The position numbers and the translations under genes were made by a program. The notes under the pieces are model-generated. The model saw only the letters and a program-made list of their open reading frames with translations, was not told the DNA's origin and ran no database searches. Source: Eutypa lata (Eukaryota; Ascomycota; Sordariomycetes; Xylariales; Diatrypaceae). From it: DNA of 64,000 nt. Below are positions 35,926-49,072 of this stretch, one piece after another (the stretch's first letter is position 1; each line of letters starts with the position of its first letter). Location: contig JAKULF010000011.1 of NCBI GenBank assembly GCA_022661535.1, positions 2,728,001 to 2,792,000 of the forward strand. The letters are read 5' to 3'.

Positions 35926-38900
35926 ATTGTAATGTAAAATATAAAATTAAACGAAATGCTTCAAGTTAGCTTTATTATACGTATATTATAATTAATAATA
36001 CCAAGCTGTCCTTGTTCAAAAGGTTCATATTATTCGACCTTCCTTCTAACCCCAGGTCTCCCAGCTTAGTTACGACTATCATCTGAGGATACATCTATTA
36101 CAATGTAAGAAGTAAAACATAAGTCAATTTGTTTATGTATGATTAGTCTGAATCGATCTACAGATGTTGCTCGTTGTTTCCCACTTTGATCCATTCTTTG
36201 AGGTCGTGCATTACGATTATATCTATCGTGCCCAACGGTCTACCCTAATAACCTCATATCTGACCTCACCGCTCATCCTTCTCAATTGTCTCGGAATGCT
36301 CGCTATAGGTATCACACAATTGTCAACCCAACGAGCAAACGGATACTTAGCTTCCCTACTGGCGGTCACGAAGAACCAAATCTGACATAATCAATCTGTA
36401 CCTGCGTCTGAACACGTTCCCCCAGCCACACTATAAATTGACACGTGTATCTCTTCGACAGCGGTAGATAGGGTCGCATCTCACCGCTTAGGTCCCAAAC
36501 CAGGGACGCAACCCACATCACCCACGGAAAAGTTGGAGCTCATTGGGCAATGCATTCTGCGATCTATGTGATATCTACCTAAGCAACCAGAGATAATGTA
36601 GGTGTTAGACTATGTACCCAAATTGGGTCTCTGTGCCTGTCCCTCGGGACGCAAACGGAGGGGTATCAATCAGCCAGTTACCCAAGCAGCCAGTCAATCA
36701 GTCAATCAGTCAATCAATCAATCAACCAATGGCGCAATCGGTTCAAAATAGCCAGCCAACCAGCCAGACATTGAGTATTAAGCGCACGTATCGGTCTGCG
36801 TTCCATTTCAAGCTCAAGCGCAAGCGCATCCGATTGATGACCGCTTCGGCTTTACTGACGGACTGGCTGACTGACTAACTGACTGACTCGTTGGCGTTGT
36901 GCTTGCGAAGAAGCGACCGGCGCCCGTCCTGTCGCGAGTCATCACATCACGCCAGCCACCTCAGCCGACCGGTCTGACTGGCTTGACCCCGCTGCCGGAT
37001 GGGCAAGAATCCCCGAATGGGACCCCTGCGAACATACTTATGAATATCACACTGAAAACAAGTCCCGAATCAGGTGTGCATGCGCGCCAGAAGGATCAAA
37101 AGCATGATGGCAAGCTCAGGCGCTATGGGACAATTACACGTGGTAAGTACGGGAGGAGCCGGAAGATTGGATTCTGAGTGGCTTTCTTCTCTACGCAATT
37201 GGTACAAATATTATCATTGGTGAGCCATGCGGCTCTGTTCTGCTCTGTCTCCTAAGAACCCTATAACTACTTAGTATAAGCGAAGATAGGACCACGTGAT
37301 TTGTTACCAGAATGATGGTATGCCTATCTGTGTCACATAAAAATACCTGGTTGTTGATCCCAAATACGTACTACGTACATCACTATAGATGTTGTCGGAG
37401 GGTGGCATTCTTGCAATGATGGGCACGTAACATGTAAATCACTCAATTATGCAAGCTCTCTATCTCAGAATCCCATTACCGTGAGACAGCTGTGTGTGCA
37501 GAATGCAAGCTGCAAGTTTGACGGGGACAGTCAGTCAATCAATCAATCAATCAATTTTCCCCTTGTTACCAACATGAGATCCTACCTACATACATACATA
37601 CCTAACATACCTACCTACGCATCTACATAACATTCCCCACGCTGCGGAGGTACCTTGCAGCGTGCCAATGCCAACACCACTCCGGGAAGGGCACAAATCC
37701 CACCATACCGGCATACTAGCCAGCCATACCTACTCTACCAGACAGCAGAGTTTGTCATCCCACCCGCGCGGCGTGTTAAGCTAGGGTTTGCTGCCCGCTC
37801 TCCTTGCATTTCCGCCCCTCCACACCACGAGCAAGCGTCATCCCGACCCCCAATTCCATTCCATTCCTTCAACTCGGCCGATGAAGGGACGTGTGAAATA
37901 TGATAGATCGGTTTCTGTAAGCACATACAATACCTATGTGTGTAGCGAAGCCGGTGGCTAGCCCTGTGTGCGTCACAGACACATCCGATGATGGCTTTGA
38001 CTTCCAGACTTTCCTAAGGCCGCTATTCAGGAACGGCGCAAACTCTAATCTCACCCGATACGCCTCAGCCGTTCCTTGGGGAGAGGGGGAAGGGACTGGG
38101 AGAGAGGGGAAGACTCGTCATCCGCCTGTCGCCTGCGCTGTTCCTATGTGTGGCGCGTGAAAAAGAATGAGAAAAAAAAAATAAGAAAAGAAAAAAATAA
38201 GGTAAAAGAAAAGGTAGCGCAGCCAATCAGGATGCAAGCGCAAAGAAACGAATGGGGAGCTGCCACACCTTACTACATGTAGTATGTAGACATCACAGAG
38301 GTAGGCAGTACATTGCTGCTGCGGTTTTTGATGAATTGGCGAACAGTTGAAAAGGAATTTTTAGATAGGTACGCTATTTTTTATTTTATTTTTTTTATTC
38401 ATTTTTCGGGTCTAGAGTCCAGCATTCTGTTGCTATTGCTACTGTATTGCTATGTAATGTTGCGTCGGGTATCCATCCCACACCCACTAACTACCCACTC
38501 ACTGATGAGTCTCAGACGTAAGCTGAGAGGAGTTGAGAATGCTAAATTGGGCAGCACTGAGGGGATAGGGAGGATCCAGCTGCTCTACAGGGCAGGCAAT
38601 TAAGGCATGCGGTAACTAATAAGTATGTAGAGGGCTTAGCTGAAGGCGAAGGGATGAAGGATGGCTTTTACTGAGGGGCTTTTCAAAATTCAGCCAGCCA
38701 GCCCAGCGTACAATACAATACGTGCCGACAAACAACTAACTAACTACATAGGAAAAGCGTGCAAGACTGCGGCGAGGATTTGGGATCTCGCGTGGGAAGT
38801 GCAGTCGAGCGACCCGATCTCTCGGAGCATCGCTGATCTTACCTTTTTTGGATATAACTACTTTTATCGGTCTTTTTTGCAATTTTTATTTTTCTTCTTT

Positions 38901-41900
38901 TCTTTTCTAGCTTAGCAGCTTAGGTAGTCAGAGCTACATGGTACGGGTAATTCGTACTACGTACCTCCTGGTTCTCTCACCACCAGCTGGCCATACTCTG
39001 ATGACATCTGATGAGTCTTCAGCCGAGGAAGAAGGGGGAGGGGGGAGAAGGCCTTTCAAGCTTACTATGAATTATGCACTGAGGAAAGCCGCGATTGGCC
39101 TGATGATACATAGATAGTGTGAGAGTATCTGAGACATACATGCGTGGGTTCGTTCCGGGAACCAGAATTGAGAACTTGAATGAATTATTAACAAAAGTGC
39201 TGTTCAAGCTTTCAATCCAAGCCTTGTCGGTGGAACCTCGCCATCTTTTCCAGCGGGACGGTAACTAAGGGCTACCTACGAACGACAAACGTTACGACTT
39301 TCCCGAAGGAGCAGTTGAGCCTGGCGAGCCACTAACTACGACAAGATGACGTCGAACACAAACTCAATTCAGTGCTGATCCCTTCAAGGCTTATTCCGCT
39401 CTCGGGCCCTTCAGTGTCAAACCCTCGCCCTTAACAATTAACATAATCATTCTATCGATCTCTTACGGAGCATGAAATCGGCTTATTTTGTCGCACGCAC
39501 GAAGCAACATATAGCCATTAAGCACTGGGAACTCGGGGGAATAAAGCCGGTAAAGTTAGATCATACTTTCGTAAATCAGATCAGGACATACCTAGGTAAT
39601 TCCTTGAATACCCAATCGGACCGCGAGTGAATTCGGAGAACGGCAGCCGAACATTCAACATCCTTATATCGCGAATTCGGTTGACCTTGCCTGATTCTCC
39701 CCTCGTCCTCGTAGGTCTGATGGCTGAATGCTAAGCGGTGAACCTCACCGAATTGCCGGAATACAATACCAGAATACATACCTACCTATGTGCATGCATG
39801 CATGCATGCAGTCAGATAGTTGCGATGACATGACAAGAAAGCTGAACGAACTGCGACGCCTTATTGTATTGTAATGTAAGTACGATGACGACATCAAGCT
39901 GACCCGACAAGCCTCACCTGCGTCTTTCGGTAATTAGATGGCGCAAACCTGGCAACAAACATCGCCGTTCACAACACGATGTCGGGGCTTATCGATATAT
40001 GTATGTGTGTGTGTAGGAGAAACTGTAGAATTGTTTCCTGCCATTGGAAGTTTCCGATGAAGCTCGGGATCTACATATGCACATACCTACATACCTACAT
40101 ACATTGCAGATATATACATGAACAGCAGGCTATTGCTGTGTGGCTTTCACGAACTGCAAGCCACCCGGCTGCTAGTTGGCTGGGCTGTGTAGGAAGGTAT
40201 TGCGCGCATTGTGGCACGCTCTTCGTCATGTTATATGATTTGGTTATAACATGTATGTAAGGACACGGGTAGGAACGGGACTTTAGAGTGAAAAGTTGCA
40301 TGCTTTTGTTCCTCCTTACGCCCGATCAAACTTATCATGGAGCATGGCTGCATACATAGGTAGTGCATACAGGAGCAGCAACTTGGACACGGCTGACGCG
40401 TTGATTAAGACAAAAGATGAGGAAGAAAAACTACAGCTTCATTGGCCTGAGCGAACCCTGTAAAAAGTTTTTCTAGATTTTCTCTTGATTGGTAATTCAG
40501 ATGGTCCCGAGCAATCCTCCGGCATTTGGTGCGAGCAAGTGGGGAACGATCGTCAGGAACACTGTCTTTTGACTTTTACGTTAGACGGACGGGATACCAC
40601 CCGACGTTCGCAGCTCCGCCCTGCCGGCCTCTTCGGCTTCCTTATTATGTGTTAACCTAGCAGCCTAAGCAGCTAGGCATGCAGTTAACTATCTAGTTCC
40701 TGTCAGTATGTACGTTAAGTTACATAGTAGTTACTGATATTTGGCATCCAGCATCGTCGATTGCCAAATGGGTATGCTGCCGGGCCCTCCATTCCGTCCT
40801 AGCTAATGCAAGGTACGCGCAACGAGCATACATACATACATACCAACGTAGTATCTCGCGAGAGAAAAAACGGCAATGTAGGCGATCTATAAGAGGATTC
40901 GATCGGCGAACATGTGCTCTTTTTGTGACTGACTCAGATGCTTTCCCCAGAGAACCCGATCTTTAGACTGAGATATTCTTCTGTACGAAGCATGCACAGC
41001 TGCAATGAAACTGGAGCCTATGTTGGACGCCAGGGTTCATCATTTCTCGAAAGTCGCGGGACTCTATCAGTCTAGGTATGTGGATGAACCCTGTGATAGA
41101 ACCCAACGTTAGATGGTTTACTTTATTCTTTTTCGATGCTCTTGATAGCGTATGGGAGATGGGCTAATCAACGGCTTCCGACAAACTCTTGTGAACTCTA
41201 CAGCCCAGTAGGTATATAATATGTCGTAGGGACTACCTATGTTGCGATGTACACATATGCAAGGTGAACCCCTCATCCAGCCCCTTATACACCTCCATAT
41301 TATTCAATGGCTTCTCACGGCTTGTTTCTCGTATAGTTGCAGATCTGTTGATACCCTGCAAAGAACTTACATACACATGTTCTGCTAAATAGCAGTAGTG
41401 TGCTTCGTAAGCTACATAGCTTCAACATGTGTAGCATCGCGTTCATACATACCTAGGTAGCTACATACATATTGGATAGCAATACCAGGGCCGTAGCTTA
41501 AATCCTACTCTGTGCTGTGGTTACATTTGATATCCAGAGCTAATGTTCGCTCAACAGAAATCTGCCTTGGCTACATTCTACATATAACGTACAGTAGCAG
41601 AGTAGGTGCCACAGGAGTTAAAAATAACGTTGAATGGGAATACCATTCGAGGAATCTTTTGGGGTAACTACATAGTTTGGTATAAAGTGTGGTTCACCAA
41701 AAGGGTTACCAGCAGCAGTGGACGAAGCAGTAGGTATGTGATACAACATCTACGAAATCTGCCGTGTCGGACCTGCACCACAACAACTCCTTACCCCACA
41801 CCCCGCAAAACATAGACATCAATCGATATTGTTGAACCAAGAGTCTTTCCCTCACTGTCTCAGTCCCTCAACTGCCTCACGTGCTTTTGCTCTTCTTTTT

Positions 41901-44900
41901 CTTCTTCTTCTTTCTTCCGGTGGGGGAGTCTTAGAAGATTGCATGGTACTGTACTGACTGACGTTAGAATGAGGAGAAATACGCGAGCTTAGTGAGACAA
42001 CCTTATCTACCGACCGTTAAGGTAGCCTTGGATACTTCGTCTTCGCCTTTAATAATTAGAGCTACATACGTACTTTGTAGCGATTTCCTTGCGAACGTGT
42101 GGCTGACACTTGGCAAGGCTTTGTCGTGGGCCACCGTAGCACACCTCTCGGTACACTCTACATAGCTAGATAAGGATGCTCGGCTGGCTGCATAGAGGGT
42201 GAAGACTCGAGACAGAAACAGGCTCACTCAAAGCACCACCCCCACCCCGGCGCAAGTTTTGCTTTTCTTCTCTGTCCTCTCACTCATCGCGCTCACCTAT
42301 GTAGGTATTGTCATACTGGGCTAAAGATTGTAGCGTCTTGACACAACAGCTAGAGGTAGGCCAGACGTGGATATACGCGGTAAGTATAAGCTGTGGTAGT
42401 ACTACCTATGTATGTAGTTGCACTAAAGCTTAAGTAGCAGTGTCGGGCGCTGGGCGTCGGCTACGGTGGTGAGTGGGTATTCGTCTAGGCTGTCGGACTA
42501 CATGCGAAACGCCGAACTACGGAGCTCACGGGCACAGGACAACGGGAGTATGGATAGTGGCAGCTTTGGGAACCGCGAGGTGCTATACTTGAGGAGATAT
42601 GATATACCATGTATGTAGGTATGTATGGTCTTTTATCGAAAGTCTAATACATAGAACCCGCTACTTGTGGAGTGTTTCGTTTCACCGATGTATGCAGTGG
42701 CTTTTCTGGATCTATGTATACCCAATCCTACGTATTAGATGGTATGTAGCTGTTATAGAATCTAGCGGTAATATCAAAGGGATTCATAAGTCTGAAGGGA
42801 TCAAGTAATTATCTTATCGGCTAGTGAACCTGGAATGCCTAGGTGAGCAATGATGGAAGAAAGGAAGGGGTATCCAAGTCAGATAATTCCCAGCTACTGC
42901 TCGTCTCCTTAGTGAGAGATGATATAACTATGTTAACTAACTAAATACTATACTAAAGATGAATCGGAGCACGATACTCAAAAAGTCTTCGGTATAACTG
43001 CAAGCGGGCGGCTCTGTTACGCGCCTATATATGCTTATTTAACCCATGGAAAAGAGCAGCTAGTGTTAACACTAACTAGACGGCGTATCGTATCGTTTGG
43101 GTGTTTCCGGCCTTCTTATTTACCTAGTTGACTGGGTCTTCCTAGTTGAAGATATCAATTGGACGCTAGAGGCTAGGTTATGAGAAATCGAGATGCATGT
43201 TTGGTGACAAGCTGACAACAATTTGATATCATTAGTTATTGAATTCTTATAACTGTTAGCAAACATGTCGTCACTCAATCAGTCCCAACTGCATAACGAC
43301 GCGGAATGTTAGAAGGATGGAAGTCTTCAGGATTCGGGAATCGAGACGCGAATCTTGCGCGGGAGTCAGGGGTCATGGTTATTTGATTGTTTTTCCAATC
43401 AGGTCATACATAGTTAGAGCTCTAGAACTCCGTGGGAATACAGTATATCCAAACATAGGCACGGCTTTATCCCACTATCTGGGGCTTTGCTAGGTTTAGC
43501 CTTGTTACAAGGTTACTTTCTACCGGGGAATCTCCCGACCCAGTCGAACGGACGTTAAAATCTCTTGCCTCAAAAAAATAATAATTAATAATATGCATGC
43601 ACTGTGCTGAACGGTCAAGTTCGCTCGCTGGCCCGCCCACGTCACAGCTCAGGATCAAGTGATTTCTCACCATTCTCCTATCCTGCTATTCTGGTATTAT
43701 TACCAGTCAGCATACGTACATAATGTAATACTCATCACTAACGGGTTGCGGTGTTACCAATGATTGACAATGTTCCTAGCTACCTAGATAGTCGTGGGGG
43801 ATGAGGGTTATGGGTCATGAGCAACAACATTTTGAACTTGCCTTCTCGATGAACAGCAATTCCTGAGTCACAGGTCAAGTCACATAACTAACTACTTCCT
43901 GGGCGGGCAACTTGGAATGCTCCCATAAGGTTGGGCTTCCACGGGCTTCTCTGATCCCGTCGGCATTTTTTCATTGGTGGGTCTGATCACAAGCATAACT
44001 ACATACATACATAACTACATACTAGCAGAGCCGGCTCATGGGGGCGAGATGCCGACAAGCAACAAGCTCTGTGCCCGCCACTCTGTTGGTTCAGGCTAGG
44101 CTCAGTTAAGTAAGAAGCGTTGACGGGAGCCCTTGTTGTCTTTTTCCTTTTTCTCTCTTCTCACGAGATAAAAACGAAAAAACACACGTGTAAAACCCGC
44201 TTTTCGAAAAGAATGACAAGAATGGCCTGTCAGCAAGCAACAATTTACTCCGCCTATATGTAAATAAGTATTACTATATACCTATCTAGGTAGGCGGTAG
44301 GTACATAGGTAGGTATGCAGCTGTTGGTGTTCATCCCTTCGCCCACCGCATCTACATACGTACATAGCTAATGCTGTCCATTTTGGACCCTGCAGTTACA
44401 TAGTTAACTACATACTTGGGCTTGAGATGAAGTTGTATACATAGCTACCTATATAGTTATTTGATCCTCGTATAACCATGAACGTCAGTCCTCGTTCGCA
44501 TCAATTATGCCAATTGCGTCCTCTTAACTGTAGGAAAAGCAATTGCTACATACTTAAGTAGGTATTCAAAAAGAAGAAGTATTCTGTACGTAACGGAAAA
44601 GCCCTTGAACTGTCTGACCGTCTGTCCACCAAGAAAAGCAGCTAAAGACAGAACGGACCCTCATTAACTAGAACAGACATGGCAGCCCTTGCACCTTGTA
44701 GGTAGACAAGACCCGCACGTAGGATGCAGTCAAGTGAGCCTTGGCTCTCTCCACATTTTTGCTCCATGGGCCGAACTGGCCGAACAGAGCTACAACGGCT
44801 GCAGCGCCCGACGAAGCTCCCCCTGTCCCCCTGCAAAGCCCACCACTGCCACTGTATGTACGTTCTCGAAGCGGATATTTTGACTAGACAAGGTTAGAGG

Positions 44901-46243
44901 GTTTTGCTTGTTGGGTGCACTTGGACTCTTATTTTACTAGGACCATCCTAGAGGAATCGTCAGGCCCTAGAAGAGAAAAAAATAAGAAAAATAATTATGG
45001 TGAAAAAGGAGCAGTGATATCTTACTTACGTACGTGCGTACTTACATAACACCACTTAACTCTTAACTGCTACATAACTACTACCTACATAGGAACTACC
45101 TGCATATGTATGTACTATGTATCTTGGCTTGCTGGGGGTTCAGGTGGAGGTAGATCCGCCAAACAAACCGACGTAACTGGACTGAAAACCAAGAACACGG
45201 GTATGTAGCTCTAGTCTTTACTCATCATATCTATAGTTAGTAGATATTTTTTATTTTTTTTCTTCCTCTCCTTCCCTACTGACGAACGGTGTGTGTGTAT
45301 TTTTGTTTTCTTTCTGATGACTACCTTACCCTCCATATCAATACTATGTCAAAGTAAAGGAGACCGACCTTTTACCAACCTCCACTACGCATAATCCTAA
45401 TCCGCTATTGTTTTCCTAATTGCTCGGTTGCCCACCCTCGCTTGCATGTACAACTAGAGTCTCTCTTTTTAAGAGCTATCCAAAGCCTGTTGTACTTGTG
45501 TCCCGCAAGTATCTTGTCTAACGCTACCTAACAAAGTGCACAAGCTTCTAATATATTGCTGCAACCCCCGTTTTCAAGTTGAACGGCCGAGGCTTGAATT
45601 CAAAATAATTCCTCTCATTAACCTCACGTGAAGGGGCTTGCTTGCTTGTCTTATTTCCAAGTTGGTTAGGATAAAGAGAGAGAGAGAGAGCGCGCGCTTG
45701 TCTGAACTTAGGTAGCTCGACGTCATTTGATTGGTGAAGAGTTGCTCTTCCAGAAGCGACAACACATTGCGTCCCCGCGCCCAATTACAACCCCACGAGA
45801 CTCTTCGCCTGCGTATCTACATACACGTGGACCAGTGCAGCCAACCGAGCTCCGGCAGGGTAGAAAACGGAACGGTACACGTATAAACCCCAGAAGTAAT
45901 TGGATATCCTTAAGCGGTCAAACAAAAGAGAAGGGAACGGGCATATACAAAGGACCGCTCATTCACTCAACCAAGCCGTGTTATAATATGTGGATGTAAA
46001 GAAGTATAACTCTGGGAAAAGAGGAAAACAAAAACAAGCAACTTGTCGCGACGTCTGAACCCGAAATTTCGTCACTGGTCCATCCATATAAGACGAAACA
46101 ACAACACCACCTACTACTGTCTATTAGGACATACCAACAGTGCATGCCGATCTTGTGCTGCCGACGACGTATTTCGTCCAACCTCGCAACCGTTTATCGC
46201 CCAGTCGGACAGCAGCCTTTACGTGATCATCGATCTGCGCGGG

Positions 46244-47864
46244 ATGAACATGTCTCCTAAGTTGAGACCATTACGATTGCCTTTATTGGTGGAAGAGAGG
46301 AGGAAAAGAGAAGAGGCACAAAGCGAAGCGGGTGACGATGCACCATATCGGTCGTATTCTCTTGATTCATGCTCGTCAGACGTTCCATCGCCCGTGACGC
46401 CGACCTTCTCGACCCGAGGCCACTTGCGTTGTTCTAGCTCCACCTCGTCGTTCGATCTTACGCCGCCCACGAACCTTGAGAGCCCAGCCTCACCAGTACC
46501 GTCAGCACAGTTGTCGAGCAAACGGGTGTTGGATGATGTACAAGAGGAGCCGCATGAGCTTGAGGACTTCGACAACGATGATGCACTATCCGACCAGTTC
46601 GATCTTTGCAACTGCTTAAGTAGGTTTCGCTACATCCGTCCTGTACTACATTAGCCGCTGACCATACACCACAGATGATGAGCCCTGCATTCGGGAGTCG
46701 TCCGAGTTGGTGGAGAGCCCGTCGGACTACTACTCTGGTGAGCAGGATATTGAATACGACCTCGGATGCTTAAGCGATAGCGATTTCCAAACCGAACAAA
46801 GCAGGTCACGAAAGCGAAGCATTAGCTTCACGAGCTTGTCTCAACGCCTCGGCTCGCGCTTGGCGTCCTTATCAAGGCGGAGAGCTTCCAGACAGCGCAG
46901 CATAGCGAATTCGCCAACCCCTGACTTCTACGACTTTGACATCCTCAAGAATGGTTCTCGTGCAGCTTCCAGAGCAGCTTCCAGGGCAGCTTCCAGTCGT
47001 TCCCCTTCCCGGTCGCCATCTGGGCGGTACGTGCCAGATGCAGCCTTCGATTATGGCATGCCTCCGACGCCAGCGCTCTCGGCATATCAAAGCAGTGAGA
47101 GCATCGCATTGCAGGAGTCCGTTGATGAACTGAATGCGGTCAACGATCTCTGTGCATCCATTCAGCGTGAACGTGCCCTAGCTACAACGCCTCTTCTACC
47201 CTTCCTACCTCCCATGAACACTACTCCTCACAGTCGCAGCACTGCCCTACCATCACCTCTCGAATCCCCTACTATAGCCTCTCCGTTTGGCGGAGATTCG
47301 CATTCACCAACTATAATTTCTCCGCCGCTTAGCACCAAGCCCTCCATTTCGTCGTTCCATGGTCTTACTACGCCGGTTGACTTGCCTTCCATCCCCGAAC
47401 CCGATGCTTGGTCCGACCGATTGGGTCACGCGAACTTCACCATTGTCCCACAACCTTATGAGCCCAAGGTAGCCGACGAGTTTGGGCTGCACCAATTTCA
47501 TCTTGACTGGGATTCCGCACGAGTCAACTACACCAAGCACCTCGCGCGCACCGGAGAGCATTACGGTGTGAACTCCAAAACGTATGTTCTCACGGAGGCT
47601 AAGTGGGCTGAGATCGACCGCACCTGGCGCAAGTTGCACGACGGCGTTACAGACGCTATTGTCGCTAGCGGCGTCGCGGCCCATTGCACCCAGTGCGACG
47701 AGAACATCCCCACTACCATGCCAAACCTAAATGCCGAGGGGAAGTTCCCCGAACGCGGCGATGAGGATATCGTCGGCCCGATGGTACGCCAAGCATCCAT
47801 GACCGACGTCGACCGGAAGCGACCTAGCCTCTGGCGAAGGTTCACTGGTCCGTTGAGGAAATAA
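46244..47864 (+). CDS. Ser/Pro-rich conserved fungal protein of unknown function
   Basis: Two exons (46244-46619, 46675-47864) give 521 residues from the ATG at 46244, beginning MNMSPKLRPLRLPLL. The open frame extends upstream to 46043, but the sequence there is not protein-like, so the shorter start is preferred; ATG 46250 is equally possible. The protein is low in complexity: acidic and Ser/Pro-rich in the first half, with a basic RS-rich stretch (SRAASRAASRAASS) near residues 220-245. It ends in a better-folded C-terminal region with HQFHLDWDSARVNYTKHL, a CTQCDEN motif and a basic end (LWRRFTGPLRK). I recall similar low-complexity proteins in many Pezizomycotina without a known role. It lies downstream of an unusually long gene-free stretch. 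Confidence 0.75.
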
Positions 47865-49072
47865 ACAAAAACATCGTCATCATATCTTCTCGATCTTCAG
47901 GGAGATAGCAGCGGCGATGAGTTTCCTCACTCCCCCTATCCTATTTTTTAATGATAATGATGAAGATCAGTTTCACTTATTACGTTCATTTCGATACCCC
48001 CTTCTCGGTTTTTGTTTTTGGATGGTTGGATTGTCTTTGGATGGAAAGCTGAGATACCCCCCCAATTACGTTGTCACTCGTTCTTGTTTTTTCGCGCATA
48101 TTTAACGCGGGTTTTGTTACACCCCCGTGTCGCGCGCCATGCACACAGCCTCTTTGTTGCTGTCTGTTCGAATTAAGTTTTTTTTTTTTCCAACCAGGGG
48201 ATCAGTTGGTTTCCCCTATTGCACATACATACCCTGTTGCAGTATCTGTTTCGATGTTGAAAGTTTCGGCGTTGGGAATGGTGTGCATCTTTTTTTCAAG
48301 ATGCCTCCGTGGAAGGTCAATTGGATAAAAAATGCATCGCGTCGGAAGGCAAAAAAATGTCATTGGTTGCAGATAGAATTTTTCTGGGAAGGGACTTCTT
48401 TTTCTCCATGCTATTTATTTGGTCGGTGTTTTTGAGGTTCTTGTGTGTCTGTGTGTGTGTGTTTCATTTAGCACTGGCGCTTGGAGCTTGGGATTGGAGG
48501 GCAAGGCAAGAAAGGGATAGAGGAGGGGAGGAATTCGCATAACAGCGCGATCGTGTGCTATAAGTAAGGGGTTGGTCAACAGGCCTATCCCCATCGTCTA
48601 TTTTTTTTGTACAAAATCCTATTTGTGCACACATTGTTGATAGCTACAGAAGTTTGCACATACACACGGGTCATCGGAGGTGGTAGGTAGGAGTTTTGTG
48701 GACGAGAATATCTACTGTGTGTCGCTAGGAGAACACACAGCATCTGGCCCCTAGTTAGATCTAGACTATAATGCCTTGTCTGATCTGAGGGTTGTCGACA
48801 ATATAGTAAAGAAAGGTTCTTGTCTACAACGTACAGACTGCATACTATCTGTGACATGTGGCATGTGACATAAAGAGAGTATCGTTCCTCGCCGAGCCTC
48901 GTCCTAGCTTAGCCCCCCTTCATCAGTACATCGTTGGTGTTTTGGTTTTATTGGTTTCCAATCGAAAGTCTACTATGATGAGAAACTTCGACACGAGGGA
49001 ATATAATTCAAGGTGTGTATGTCTTCAACCCGTGGGATCGACACAACATAGCCCGGAGCATCATCGTCACGA
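47865..49072. other. 3' flanks of two convergent genes
   Basis: T-rich transcript tail region of the Ser/Pro-rich gene and the 3' side of the AAA+ gene. Only short, low-complexity open frames are present. Confidence 0.5.

Larger units (their letters stand above)
34632..46243. other. Long gene-poor region
   Basis: Eleven and a half kilobases without a gene I can support. It holds two short TIR elements (35420-35616, 35701-35925) and many simple repeats of the CATA, CCTA, TCAA and GCAT type, for example TCAATCAG-type repeats near 36690-36730, TACA repeats near 37590-37610 and GCATGCATGCATGCATGCA near 39793. Base composition is normal, so it is not RIP-mutated. It may contain the long promoter and leader of the Ser/Pro-rich gene, or unrecognised non-coding transcripts. 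Confidence 0.5.

Noticed and set aside
36661..36885. TCAA/TCAG and CTGA repeats as a possible CRISPR-like or regulatory array
   Set aside because: Units are 4-8 bp simple repeats with no spacers; ordinary microsatellites in a eukaryote.
39790..39811. GCAT repeat that is self-complementary
   Set aside because: A simple repeat; no flanking structure suggests a hairpin RNA or origin.
46043..46243. N-terminal extension of the Ser/Pro-rich protein
   Set aside because: The extension is open by chance; sequence is Cys/Arg/Tyr-mixed and unlike the conserved protein, and a good start lies at 46244/46250.
46219..46611. 130-codon antisense frame over the Ser/Pro-rich gene
   Set aside because: Shadow of a Ser-rich coding region; composition mirrors the sense strand.
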